Source of the DNA: a virus | Virus record (IMG/VR): IMGVR_UViG_3300049825_000011 | Location: 1 to 32,846 of that record | DNA length: 32,846 nucleotides | Reading direction: 5' to 3' (one strand) | In this document: piece by piece, positions 7,998 through 13,910 of the stretch | How positions within the stretch are numbered: position 1 is the first letter of the stretch | Layout: every line of letters starts with the position of its first letter | The notes under the pieces: generated by a model | Databases searched by the model: none | Told to the model about the DNA's origin: nothing | What the model saw: only the letters and a program-made list of their open reading frames with translations | Made by a program: the position numbers and the translations under genes

Positions 7998-8560
7998 ATC
8001 AACCCCCCCCCCCCACCTGTAAGTTCTACGACAGCTTCCACATTTGTGGAATCCCCGCACATTAGCCGGTGGTTGCCTAATTGGTAAATATCGCCCAGCT
8101 TAGTCTTTGGTTCCTCTGGCACATCAGGAACGGCATCCTCGTCCGTTAGCCCTTCAATCACTTCAGGCTCTAGCAGCGCGTTTAACTCTTTTGGGTCAAA
8201 ACCTAGCATTTCCAATGCAAACCCGTCTGCCAACAAGTCGTTTAACTCAATGGTCAGCATCTCATTATCCCAGCCAGCGTTAAGCGCCAGCCGGTTGTCG
8301 GCAATGATATAAGCCTTCTTTTGCGTCTCAGTCAGGTCTGCTAGTTCTATGGTTGGCACTTCCTTAAACCCTAGCTTACGGGCGGCTAATAGCCTGCCGT
8401 GGCCTGCAATGATGCCGTTTGCCCCATCTACCAGGATTGGGTTAGTCCAGCCAAATTCCTTAATGCTTGCCGCGATCTGAGCCACTTGTTCATCTGAGTG
8501 GGTGCGGCTGTTGTTTACATAGGGAATTAGCTCTGTGACTTTCTTTTGGGTTATTTTCAT
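7988..8560 (-). CDS. ParB/sulfiredoxin-like domain protein, normally the N-terminal half of a ParB-methyltransferase
   Basis: A 190-aa product with the ParB-like box GIIAGHGRLLAARKLG (49-64) and IADNRLAL (86-93). Its end matches the usual lead-in to the methyltransferase (GDSTNVEAV, about residues 169-177), then reads glycines through the G-tract and stops after LICY. The lead-in without its continuation argues that the ancestral gene was one protein of about 400 aa. In phages such fusions modify their own DNA; the ParB-like part may bind DNA or nucleotide. The start ATG overlaps the stop of the previous gene (ATGA). Confidence 0.85.
   Translation of the reverse strand: MKITQKKVTELIPYVNNSRTHSDEQVAQIAASIKEFGWTNPILVDGANGIIAGHGRLLAARKLGFKEVPTIELADLTETQKKAYIIADNRLALNAGWDNEMLTIELNDLLADGFALEMLGFDPKELNALLEPEVIEGLTDEDAVPDVPEEPKTKLGDIYQLGNHRLMCGDSTNVEAVVELTGGGGGLICY
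8003..8014. repeat. 12-bp poly-C/poly-G homopolymer inside the ParB-methyltransferase
   Basis: Twelve consecutive C's on the plus strand (G's in the mRNA) sit exactly where the ParB-like reading frame and the methyltransferase frame part. The frames would fuse with 10 or 13 G's, but not with 12. I noticed no comparable G/C run elsewhere in the window. Confidence 0.97.
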
Positions 8561-8721
8561 TTCTTTGCAGTCTTAGCCGATTGCTTGAATGCTGCGGCAG
8601 TTGGTGCGCCTTTAGCGCCAGGGGTACGCATACGTTCTACCTTCTTGCCTTCGGCTTTCTGGCGTTCTATGCGTTCCTGTTTGGCGTGGATGTTGGCATA
8701 AAGCCCAGGTTTAGTAGCCAT
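8557..8721 (-). CDS. Small basic conserved phage protein (54 aa)
   Basis: A 54-aa Lys/Arg/Ala-rich protein starting MATKPGLYANIHAKQ and ending in FKQSAKTAKK. Small proteins of this pattern are frequent in uncultured phages next to the DUF6321- and DUF6496-like genes seen here; the function is unknown. Its ATG shares a base with the stop of the upstream gene (TAATG), and its TGA overlaps the ParB-domain gene's ATG (ATGA). The high positive charge suggests nucleic-acid contact, which is inference. Confidence 0.75.
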   Translation of the reverse strand: MATKPGLYANIHAKQERIERQKAEGKKVERMRTPGAKGAPTAAAFKQSAKTAKK

Positions 8722-8739
8722 TAGCAGTTCCAGTTCTTT
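8719..8739. repeat. 21-bp direct repeat, copy 1
   Basis: Identical to 9107-9127. It covers the codons for the C-terminal KNWNC and stop of the DUF6321-like gene together with the ATG of the next gene. The second copy does the same job at the end of an otherwise unrelated gene. Confidence 0.9.
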
Positions 8740-8990
8740 AGTGATGCTTTTGCTCGTTCCGCTGGCCCTTTAGCGTTCTTTACTACGCCTTCCATCCTGG
8801 CACAGAAACTTGCCTTGCGTCCTGCGTCTGCCTTTGTCTTTGGATTCGGGGCTGGCGGCTTTAGGTTCGCATTGTTCTTGGCGTTGTACTCTGCACGGCC
8901 TTTAGCGGTCATTCCTGCGCCTTTTTCCGTGGGGTTGTAGGTTTTACCCTTTCCCGTGGTCTTGTGCGGAATTGGCTTGTCGTGCTTCAT
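8721..8990 (-). CDS. DUF6321-like basic protein
   Basis: An 89-aa, very basic protein with GKTYNPTEKGAGMTAKGRA near the N-terminus and GRKASFCARMEGV in the middle, the pattern of DUF6321 phage proteins. The start at 8990 is chosen over an upstream in-frame codon at 9038 because GGAG lies 6 nt before it and it overlaps the stop of the upstream 40-aa gene (ATGA). Function is unknown. Its last codons and the next gene's start lie in a 21-bp sequence repeated at 9107-9127. Confidence 0.8.
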   Translation of the reverse strand: MKHDKPIPHKTTGKGKTYNPTEKGAGMTAKGRAEYNAKNNANLKPPAPNPKTKADAGRKASFCARMEGVVKNAKGPAERAKASLKNWNC

Positions 8991-9109
8991 TTTGACTCCA
9001 ATTCGTCTGTGTACCACCAATAATAGCAATTCTGACAAACATACATATCGTCTGAAGCAGCAAACTTTAATTTAAATTCTTTGCATTTAGGACAACAGTA
9101 TTTGTACAT
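8987..9109 (-). CDS. Zinc-ribbon mini-protein (40 aa)
   Basis: A 40-aa protein starting MYKYCCPKCKEF, with a second pair CQNC about 22 residues later. CPKC...CQNC is a two-knuckle zinc ribbon, so it probably binds one zinc ion and perhaps nucleic acid or a protein partner. Its ATG overlaps the upstream stop (TAATG) and its TGA overlaps the DUF6321-like start (ATGA), which strongly supports that it is translated. Confidence 0.75.
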   Translation of the reverse strand: MYKYCCPKCKEFKLKFAASDDMYVCQNCYYWWYTDELESK

Positions 9110-9127
9110 TAGCAGTTCCAGTTCTTT
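9107..9127. repeat. 21-bp direct repeat, copy 2
   Basis: Identical to 8719-8739. It encodes the final KNWNC and stop of the 71-aa gene and contains the ATG of the zinc-ribbon gene. Confidence 0.9.
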
Positions 9128-9324
9128 TTGGCGTTTTGCACGTCAGTCCATAGAGCGCATGAGACATTGTCAACGGTTACCATTTCCAAGGCATTAAAGG
9201 GTAATATGATTTCCTCGTTGTAATGCACCCATAAATGAGTGTGATTACCCGTCAACGGAATTGCGTAGCCTTTATCATAAAGGTCTTTGACCAAACAATA
9301 TTTGCTCAGCAATTCTTTGTTCAT
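9109..9324 (-). CDS. Uncharacterised 71-aa protein
   Basis: A 71-aa mixed alpha/beta protein beginning MNKELLSKYCLVKDLYDKG, with a His/Trp-containing stretch (GNHTHLWVHYNEE). I recognise no family. It starts at an ATGA overlap with the upstream gene and stops in a TAATG overlap with the zinc-ribbon gene. Its last five residues, KNWNC, are the same at the DNA level as the end of the DUF6321-like protein, as if its 3' end had been copied from that gene. Confidence 0.7.
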   Translation of the reverse strand: MNKELLSKYCLVKDLYDKGYAIPLTGNHTHLWVHYNEEIILPFNALEMVTVDNVSCALWTDVQNAKKNWNC

Positions 9325-9467
9325 TTCTTCGCTTTGGCTTTTTTCTCAGCTTCGCGTTTTACGGCATACGCAATTGCCACGGCTTGCTTTTGGGGCTTAC
9401 CGGCTTCCATCTCCTTGGCAATGTTTTTACTCATCGCCTTGGGCATCATGGATTTAATTAGCGGCAT
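9321..9467 (-). CDS. DUF6496-like small basic protein (48 aa)
   Basis: A 48-aa protein with the hallmark EAGKPQKQAVAIAYAVKR (about 21-38) of the small DUF6496-type phage proteins, followed by a Lys/Ala tail. These are widespread in phages and of unknown role. The ATG overlaps the stop of the preceding gene (TAATG), and its TGA overlaps the next ATG (ATGA). Confidence 0.8.
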   Translation of the reverse strand: MPLIKSMMPKAMSKNIAKEMEAGKPQKQAVAIAYAVKREAEKKAKAKK

Positions 9468-9883
9468 TACGATGCGCCGTGGATAATGCAGAAGTTAATG
9501 ATTACCGCCTCACTGTAAGAAGTAGCAGCAGTCAGGTTACGCAAGGTAATCAAGGCAGAGCCAGCGGCCAGATACGAAACATAAGTGGTGTAAGCACCGG
9601 CAGCACTACCAGTAGTATTGCTTGAAACACACACAATGATTGTGTCATTGGCCGAAATCAAGCTGTTTGTCAAGATGAACGACACGGCGGTTGCTCCAGC
9701 CAATGCTGCGTTGTTCATTGTGATACGGCCAGCAGACTTGTTCAGAGTTACGCCGGTAGACTTGTCGGTCGCTTGAGTCACTGTGCCTTGACCGGCAGCG
9801 GAATAGCCGATTTCTTGGGATGCGTAGCAGGTAGTGAATTCTGGGTCGCTGTATGCAACGCCAATAGCAACGGAATTAGACAT
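9467..9883 (-). CDS. Beta-rich phage protein, possible virion component
   Basis: A 138-aa protein with a GVTLNKSAGRITMNNAALA-like core, then alternating hydrophobic strands and a LRNLTAATSYSEAV segment. This pattern is common in phage genomes, where it is usually listed as hypothetical or structural. It resembles a trimeric beta-sandwich decoration or fibre domain more than an enzyme. It lies among small regulatory-type genes far from the head block. An AAGGAA ribosome site precedes the ATG. Confidence 0.75.
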   Translation of the reverse strand: MSNSVAIGVAYSDPEFTTCYASQEIGYSAAGQGTVTQATDKSTGVTLNKSAGRITMNNAALAGATAVSFILTNSLISANDTIIVCVSSNTTGSAAGAYTTYVSYLAAGSALITLRNLTAATSYSEAVIINFCIIHGAS

Positions 9884-9930
9884 GGTAGTTCCTTCAGGTT
9901 AGGCCAAATGTGGCTGTACGTTAATTTTAC

Positions 9931-10188
9931 TCACACTTCCACTACGGCGCAAATGTCCGCTTCTTGGATGATCTGGTAGTCCTGGCCGTCAACCTTGTGC
10001 GTGGGCCAGTTCAGGTAATCACCGTTGCCGTACTTCACAAAGTCACCTACTTGCGCTTCCCTTACCTTTGGGCCAATGGCAACTATTGTGCCTTCGTTGA
10101 ACGGCTCTTTGTTGTTGACGTAAATAATATCTGACAGATTCCGCACCGTTGGTCGGACAAGAACACGGTCATTCAGCGGCTTGAACAT
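9931..10188 (-). CDS. GroES-like co-chaperonin
   Basis: An 85-aa protein of the chaperonin-10 fold. It begins FKPLNDRVLVRP, as GroES does, has the GTIVAIGP turn (about 33-40), then VGDFVKYGNGD and a closing EADICAVVE strand. Host GroES is about 95 aa; here the mobile-loop region is replaced by a short NLSDIIYVNNKEPFN stretch. Such proteins cap the host GroEL ring, as T4 gp31 does, and could help fold the coat or another phage protein. It overlaps the upstream gene by 20 bp, and no strong ribosome site is seen, so coupling is likely. Confidence 0.85.
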   Translation of the reverse strand: MFKPLNDRVLVRPTVRNLSDIIYVNNKEPFNEGTIVAIGPKVREAQVGDFVKYGNGDYLNWPTHKVDGQDYQIIQEADICAVVEV

Positions 10189-10426
10189 CGGATTTCTTTG
10201 TGTATTTGCGCTTTAGGCGGGGCATTACTACGCTTCGTGTTTCATCGGTCAAGATGTTGTATTCCCGCATGATTCTTGGCTGAACTTTGGGTTGACTTGG
10301 CTTGTGTTGCCCACACCAGTCCGTTTCTTGCTTGTTTTGTGTTTCAGGGTAAAGCCTGCACACACCCATGATTTGCCGGTCTACGAAATATTCGCAATTC
10401 CCGCATTTAAAATCTTCAGTAGCCAT
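10169..10426 (-). CDS. Small cysteine-rich (zinc-binding) protein
   Basis: An 85-aa protein with CGNCEYF (8-14), GVCRLYPE (about 21-28) and DWCGQH (about 36-41). This four-Cys set is typical of small phage zinc proteins. The C-terminal half is basic (RLKRKYTKK). GGAGG lies about 8 nt before the ATG. It overlaps the start of the GroES-like gene by 20 bp. Function unknown; nucleic-acid or protein binding is possible. Confidence 0.75.
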   Translation of the reverse strand: MATEDFKCGNCEYFVDRQIMGVCRLYPETQNKQETDWCGQHKPSQPKVQPRIMREYNILTDETRSVVMPRLKRKYTKKSDVQAAE

Positions 10427-10489
10427 TCAAAACCTCCATTTTTGCTTGGTTAGTAAGCCCTGCCGCCTGCAAGCGGTTTGGGTTTACGC

Positions 10490-10675
10490 TTATTGAGAAC
10501 ACTTACGGTTATGGACGTATGCCACACCGCTAGTTTTCCCGCTATCAAATTTTCCGGTTGGGCCGCAATTATTGCTTTGGGCCACGGGGATGTTTTTATT
10601 TGCAGTTCCACGTTCTTGCGCCATGTTTACGCTGGCGGGAAGTTTGCAGGTAGTTCCGTATTTTTCGTCTTGCAT
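10490..10675 (-). CDS. Uncharacterised 61-aa protein
   Basis: A 61-aa protein with YGTTCKLPASVNMAQ near the start and a Gly/Ser/Asn-rich middle (SNNCGPTGKFDSGKTSG). AAGGA lies 8 nt before the ATG, directly after the stop of the upstream gene. Small proteins of this pattern occur in other phages, but no function is known to me. A plus-strand frame over the same bases is taken as a shadow because the strand, spacing and ribosome site favour this one. Confidence 0.6.
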   Translation of the reverse strand: MQDEKYGTTCKLPASVNMAQERGTANKNIPVAQSNNCGPTGKFDSGKTSGVAYVHNRKCSQ

Positions 10676-10685
10676 GGGAATGTCC

Positions 10686-11045
10686 TTAGTTGAGGAATCG
10701 TAGTTTGTACAGGGTTGAATTGATTAAATCTGCAATTTCGTCAATCAGATTCTGCAATTCGCTATCTTGTGGGAGTTCCTTACGGGCTTCCTCCACAAAA
10801 TCTTTTAAGCCTCCCAAATACTTTAGAGGGTCTTTTTCAGTGTGAAATTCCTCGGGGAACTTTTTTAGCTGCTCGTACCGTCCCATGTACGCTTCTGCAA
10901 GCTGGTCGGTCAAGTCAATGATTTGGGCGTAATAATCGCCTAGTGCCTGGTGTTTGGAAAAAGAATCGGTAGACCAGTGCATGAAATGCGTGATCGTGCT
11001 GCTATGCAGCAAGGCGGCTACAAATTCGGCAACTTCTTCGTTCAT
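10686..11045 (-). CDS. DUF5856-like helical protein
   Basis: A 119-aa all-helical protein starting MNEEVAEFVAALLHSSTITHFMHWST, with a His/Trp-rich first helix and a second helical half (YYAQIIDLTDQLAEAY). This matches the DUF5856-type phage family and vaguely recalls four-helix ferritin-like bundles; metal binding is not established. Its ATG overlaps the upstream nuclease gene's stop (11042-11045). Confidence 0.75.
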   Translation of the reverse strand: MNEEVAEFVAALLHSSTITHFMHWSTDSFSKHQALGDYYAQIIDLTDQLAEAYMGRYEQLKKFPEEFHTEKDPLKYLGGLKDFVEEARKELPQDSELQNLIDEIADLINSTLYKLRFLN

Positions 11046-11347
11046 AGCGAGACTATATCATTTTTGTTTGCCAACAACAAGATTGTTTTTTCATGGGCTT
11101 TTTGCCACATTTCTGTGCGTTCTTGCTTGCTCATCCTGCCTTGGTCTAGGTTGGCGTGGCAAATAAAACAGAGTGCGGCCACAAACTCATCGCTGGCTTT
11201 AATTCCCCGTCCTTTGCCGTGGATTCCCTCGTTTGAGTGTGCGGCTACCACCGTCCCATCTTCTGCCCCGCAATGCTGGCAGGGTAGGCTACGGCAGGCT
11301 TCTAAACGCTTTTTATCGCGTAGGTACTTGGTCTTGGGAAACATCAT
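11042..11347 (-). CDS. HNH-type nuclease, DUF1364/YbcO-like
   Basis: A 101-aa putative zinc nuclease. It has C23-x2-C26 (CQHC), AAH (35-37) and C60-x2-C63-H64 (CFICH), the layout of the DUF1364/YbcO group found in ninB-type recombination clusters of lambdoid phages. The start at 11347 is chosen over an upstream frame at 11410 because its ATG overlaps the ninB stop (ATGA). It probably cuts branched or single-strand DNA during recombination. The family is likely; substrate is inference. Confidence 0.78.
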   Translation of the reverse strand: MMFPKTKYLRDKKRLEACRSLPCQHCGAEDGTVVAAHSNEGIHGKGRGIKASDEFVAALCFICHANLDQGRMSKQERTEMWQKAHEKTILLLANKNDIVSL

Positions 11348-11742
11348 GACGCTAAAAACCTTACTCCACGCTCTGCTCCGAACGCTTCCATAAGAGTCTG
11401 AAGGTCGCACATTTCCGCTTTGGTCATCTTGCTGGTGGACAGGCCAAGCACTACAAAACCACCGTCAATGCCAGGCACCACATCTTGTTGTTTTAGGGAT
11501 GCGCTGAAAACGTGCTTCCATTCCTCCGGTGTCAGTTTGCGCCCGTACCAGTCAATTTGGCTGCTGATTTCTGTCAGCATAGCCCAAAGACGCGAGTTTT
11601 GCTCAAGGCTGCGCGTAGCTGGTTTGATTTCTAGTACCATCTTTTGACCGGCCATCAATGCGCTTTTTAGCCGCGGCCAGATTGTTTTGGTCATTGCTGT
11701 ATGGGCCTGGACGGGTTCCCAACACTGTACTGCAAGTTTCAT
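11344..11742 (-). CDS. ninB: NinB/Orf-type recombination mediator
   Basis: A 132-aa NinB-family protein (lambda Orf), which binds ssDNA and helps load annealing proteins. Diagnostic stretches are RSLEQNSRLWAMLTEI (about 44-59), LTPEEWKHVFSASL (about 70-83) and a C-terminal STSKMTKAEMCDLQTLMEAF. It lies between a VRR-NUC-like protein and an HNH nuclease with ATGA overlaps on both sides, a tidy recombination trio. It may work with the ERF protein on the other strand. Confidence 0.92.
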   Translation of the reverse strand: MKLAVQCWEPVQAHTAMTKTIWPRLKSALMAGQKMVLEIKPATRSLEQNSRLWAMLTEISSQIDWYGRKLTPEEWKHVFSASLKQQDVVPGIDGGFVVLGLSTSKMTKAEMCDLQTLMEAFGAERGVRFLAS

Positions 11743-12005
11743 TTCATAACTCCAATCATTCTCAAAGCTGCTTCAGGGCCATCAATCCGCACCAAGGTAC
11801 TACCAGACCAATTCTCAAAGAAGTCGGCTTGTAGCCCCGTTAAACGCTTTTTGGGGCCATCTTTGATCTCCACCAGAAATGTGTGGCCCTTGTATCCGAC
11901 CAAAAGGTCAACTGGTAAGCCAATAATCCAAATGTAGGCACCAGCCGCCCGTAGTGCGCTGACCACCGCCGTTTGATTGGCGTCTACCCTTGCTGCTCTA
12001 CGCAT
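11739..12005 (-). CDS. VRR-NUC-like nuclease (PD-(D/E)XK fold)
   Basis: An 88-aa small nuclease. Candidate catalytic residues are D33 (VDLLVG), E46-I-K48 (LVEIKDG) and Q59 in LTGLQADFF, the order seen in VRR-NUC and small Holliday-junction-resolvase-like domains. Its N-terminus overlaps the upstream gene by 22 bp with GGAG about 9 nt before the ATG. Its stop overlaps the ninB start. It likely trims or resolves recombination branches. Family assignment is good; exact substrate unknown. Confidence 0.8.
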   Translation of the reverse strand: MRRAARVDANQTAVVSALRAAGAYIWIIGLPVDLLVGYKGHTFLVEIKDGPKKRLTGLQADFFENWSGSTLVRIDGPEAALRMIGVMK

Positions 12006-12202
12006 AACTCAATCTCCGTGATTTCCCGCATATATTTCCTGCATCTAGCGTCAAAGCCTTTGCCGTAGTCAGGCTCAAGGTGTGCAATTTGCTTTGTCAG
12101 CCAGACGTTAGCCCTCGGTTTGCCAAGCAGGGCTACGGTTGCAAAGTAGGACGGGACAAGCATCCTTGCCTCTGCTTTCTCTAGTTGTTCGCGGTCACTC
12201 AT
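11984..12202 (-). CDS. Uncharacterised 72-aa protein
   Basis: A 72-aa helical protein starting MSDREQLEKAEARMLVPSY, with GKGFDARCRKYMREI towards the end. I do not recognise it. The frame is open upstream to 12295, but the start at 12202 is favoured by an ATGA overlap with the preceding stop. It overlaps the VRR-NUC start by 22 bp, so it belongs to the same operon. Confidence 0.65.
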   Translation of the reverse strand: MSDREQLEKAEARMLVPSYFATVALLGKPRANVWLTKQIAHLEPDYGKGFDARCRKYMREITEIELCVEQQG

Positions 12203-12351
12203 TTGGTATAGCTGCGAAATGCTGGTTCTGCCGGTTTCTCTTGTCCACAGGCATGTTGAGTAGCTTCTCGCAATACCAACCAAGCCCAATTGCATTTAGT
12301 GCAAACCCAGTATGGCTTTTTACTTGGGCAAGTGTTTATTTGTTTGAGCAT
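12199..12351 (-). CDS. Small zinc-ribbon-like protein (50 aa)
   Basis: A 50-aa protein starting MLKQINTCPSKKPYW, then VCTKCNWAW and later QHACG. The four Cys could form a zinc ribbon. The start at 12351 is chosen because it lies 1 nt after the upstream stop with GGGGAA as ribosome site; in-frame codons at 12372 and 12405 lie inside the previous gene. Its stop overlaps the next start (ATGA). Function unknown. Confidence 0.65.
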   Translation of the reverse strand: MLKQINTCPSKKPYWVCTKCNWAWLVLREATQHACGQEKPAEPAFRSYTK

Positions 12352-12352
12352 G

Positions 12353-12619
12353 TCATTCCCCGTATGTTGCATCGTAATATTGCAAAAGGTCACATTCAGA
12401 GTCACCGTCTAACTTTAATTGCTTAACAGCACGACAAACAATTGACCTTGCATCTTCAGGCATCGCCGCTTGCAGTGCAGCAATTAATCTGTTAGTCCGA
12501 TTGCGTTCAGTAGAAGCATCTTCCACTTTTGCTATAACTTCTTTATCAAGCGCGGCAATTGTTTCATCCAATTGATTGACAAGTGTTTCTAATGCTCTGA
12601 TTTCAATAGATTTATTCAT
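12353..12619 (-). CDS. Uncharacterised helical protein (88 aa)
   Basis: An 88-aa protein with a coiled-coil-like first half (about 5-50, e.g. ALETLVNQLDETIAALDKEV) and a C-terminal acidic segment with two Cys. It lies 6 bp after the helicase gene. Nothing identifies its function. Its place next to the helicase suggests a replication accessory role, but that is only context. Confidence 0.65.
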   Translation of the reverse strand: MNKSIEIRALETLVNQLDETIAALDKEVIAKVEDASTERNRTNRLIAALQAAMPEDARSIVCRAVKQLKLDGDSECDLLQYYDATYGE

Positions 12620-12625
12620 TTTGTG

Positions 12626-13585
12626 TTACTCATAGTTAGTTGGTGCTTCGCCTGCGTTGCCCGTAAATTGCCCCGAGTCTTTGTGCAGCCATAGGCCAAT
12701 TGAGGGTTCTCCGTCTCCGCTGCCCTCAAAATGGCGTTGCTTTCGGCAAAACAGGATCAAATCTGGCTCTGATTGTTTTTTACCAAACTGTCCAGCGGTG
12801 CGCTTGTCGTCTTCTTTAGGCTTGTTGCGCCAGACCATAAACAGGTTATCAACCTGGTCGGTAATGCTGCCGCTGCCCTTGGTATCATGTTTGTCGGGTA
12901 TCTGCGCTTCGTTGTTTGGCTTTTTAAGATGGTGGACTAGGTGAATGTGAATCTGCAAGTCTTTGGCTATCGCAAACAGTTCGCCCACCAGCCGCTTCTG
13001 GCCGTTCATATCGTCCTCGTCGCCCACCACTTTCATCAGGCTATCAATAAAAATGTGCTTAATGCCCAATTCTTTCGCGCAGTACCTAGCCATGCCAATC
13101 ACGGTTTCGGGGTTCGTCACGCCCATTTGGTCATAAATCCACAGGCGTTTATCGCTCCAGGCGCCAAAGTCGTCAAACATTTGGTCTAGTGCTTCATAGC
13201 CTTGGTCGGTCTGGTATTCCGGTGTGTAAGGGTTGGTTCCGATAAACATCCTGCTCATCAGTCGGATTGTCTCCAGTGGCTTCATTTCAAAGGATGCCAT
13301 GCAAACCCGTTCGCCCTGGTGCATCAGGTGCATTGCTATCTGGGCGGTGATTTGGCTTTTGCCGTGGCCATTCTGCCCAGCCCAGACCGTCATTTCACCA
13401 GGTCGAAAGTAAAACGAGTCAAAGGACTTCATCCACGGCATAAACAGCTTGCGCTCGTTCGCCATTGTTCGCATCCGTTCCTTAATGGACGGAATGTAGT
13501 CAGCCGCAGGCCGTACTTTTTGCTTGTTATCAGTTTCTCGCAGGTACTTCAAAAAATCAATTGTGTCGGGAATTAGTTCAGCCAT
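12626..13585 (-). CDS. Replicative DNA helicase, DnaB/Twinkle C-terminal type
   Basis: A 319-aa RecA-fold ATPase of the DnaB/gp4 helicase group without a primase domain. It has Walker A GQNGHGKS (70-77), Walker B HIFIDSL (177-183), a HLVHHLKKP stretch (about 215-223) and GSGSITDQVDNLFMVWR (237-253), the typical later helicase motif. It would unwind DNA as a hexamer at the phage fork. The upstream DUF1376 gene probably supplies initiator or loader function. It overlaps the previous gene by 8 bp. Confidence 0.9.
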   Translation of the reverse strand: MAELIPDTIDFLKYLRETDNKQKVRPAADYIPSIKERMRTMANERKLFMPWMKSFDSFYFRPGEMTVWAGQNGHGKSQITAQIAMHLMHQGERVCMASFEMKPLETIRLMSRMFIGTNPYTPEYQTDQGYEALDQMFDDFGAWSDKRLWIYDQMGVTNPETVIGMARYCAKELGIKHIFIDSLMKVVGDEDDMNGQKRLVGELFAIAKDLQIHIHLVHHLKKPNNEAQIPDKHDTKGSGSITDQVDNLFMVWRNKPKEDDKRTAGQFGKKQSEPDLILFCRKQRHFEGSGDGEPSIGLWLHKDSGQFTGNAGEAPTNYE

Positions 13586-13910
13586 AATAAATTTCCACCC
13601 ATCCTGTTTTTGCTACTTCACCACGCATTTCTGTGTGGCTTGCCGCTACAAACTTTGCCCCTGCCGCTTTGCAGGCGTTAAACAGGCGTTTTGCGCGATC
13701 TTCTGTGTGGCTGGTGATGCTCACCCTCATGTTGACCAGAAATCGCAAATCGAGGCCTTCTATGGCTTCCTTGTGGACACAAACTGTTGGCGTGTCTCCA
13801 TATGTCTCCCAGTTGGTCAATGGGCTGGGAAAGTTAAAGTCGTCCAAGCTAATCATTGCAGGTGCTAGACCTTGCTGGCGCATTTTGATGATTCCTTCGT
13901 GGCCTTTCAT
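13578..13910 (-). CDS. Uncharacterised protein between initiator and helicase (110 aa)
   Basis: A 110-aa alpha/beta protein containing MISLDDFNFPSP (about 19-30), VCVHKEAIEGLDLRFLV and SITSHTEDRAKRLFNA. I recognise no family. The start at 13910 overlaps the stop of the DUF1376 gene (ATGA) with a GGGGGTGAT ribosome site; the longer frame from 13967 lies within that gene. Its position between initiator and helicase suggests a replication accessory factor, without direct evidence. Confidence 0.65.
   Translation of the reverse strand: MKGHEGIIKMRQQGLAPAMISLDDFNFPSPLTNWETYGDTPTVCVHKEAIEGLDLRFLVNMRVSITSHTEDRAKRLFNACKAAGAKFVAASHTEMRGEVAKTGWVEIYYG

Noticed and set aside
7998-8060. Upstream extension of the methyltransferase frame
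   Set aside because: This segment re-reads the end of the ParB-domain gene in another frame and has no family-like sequence; the methyltransferase proper begins at or after the G-tract.
8991-9038. Longer start of the DUF6321-like gene
   Set aside because: The downstream ATG at 8990 has a GGAG ribosome site and an exact ATGA joint; the extension overlaps the zinc-ribbon gene.
10478-10693. 71-aa rightward ORF
   Set aside because: Antisense to a leftward 61-aa gene that has a good ribosome site and fits the operon; no rightward promoter is visible.
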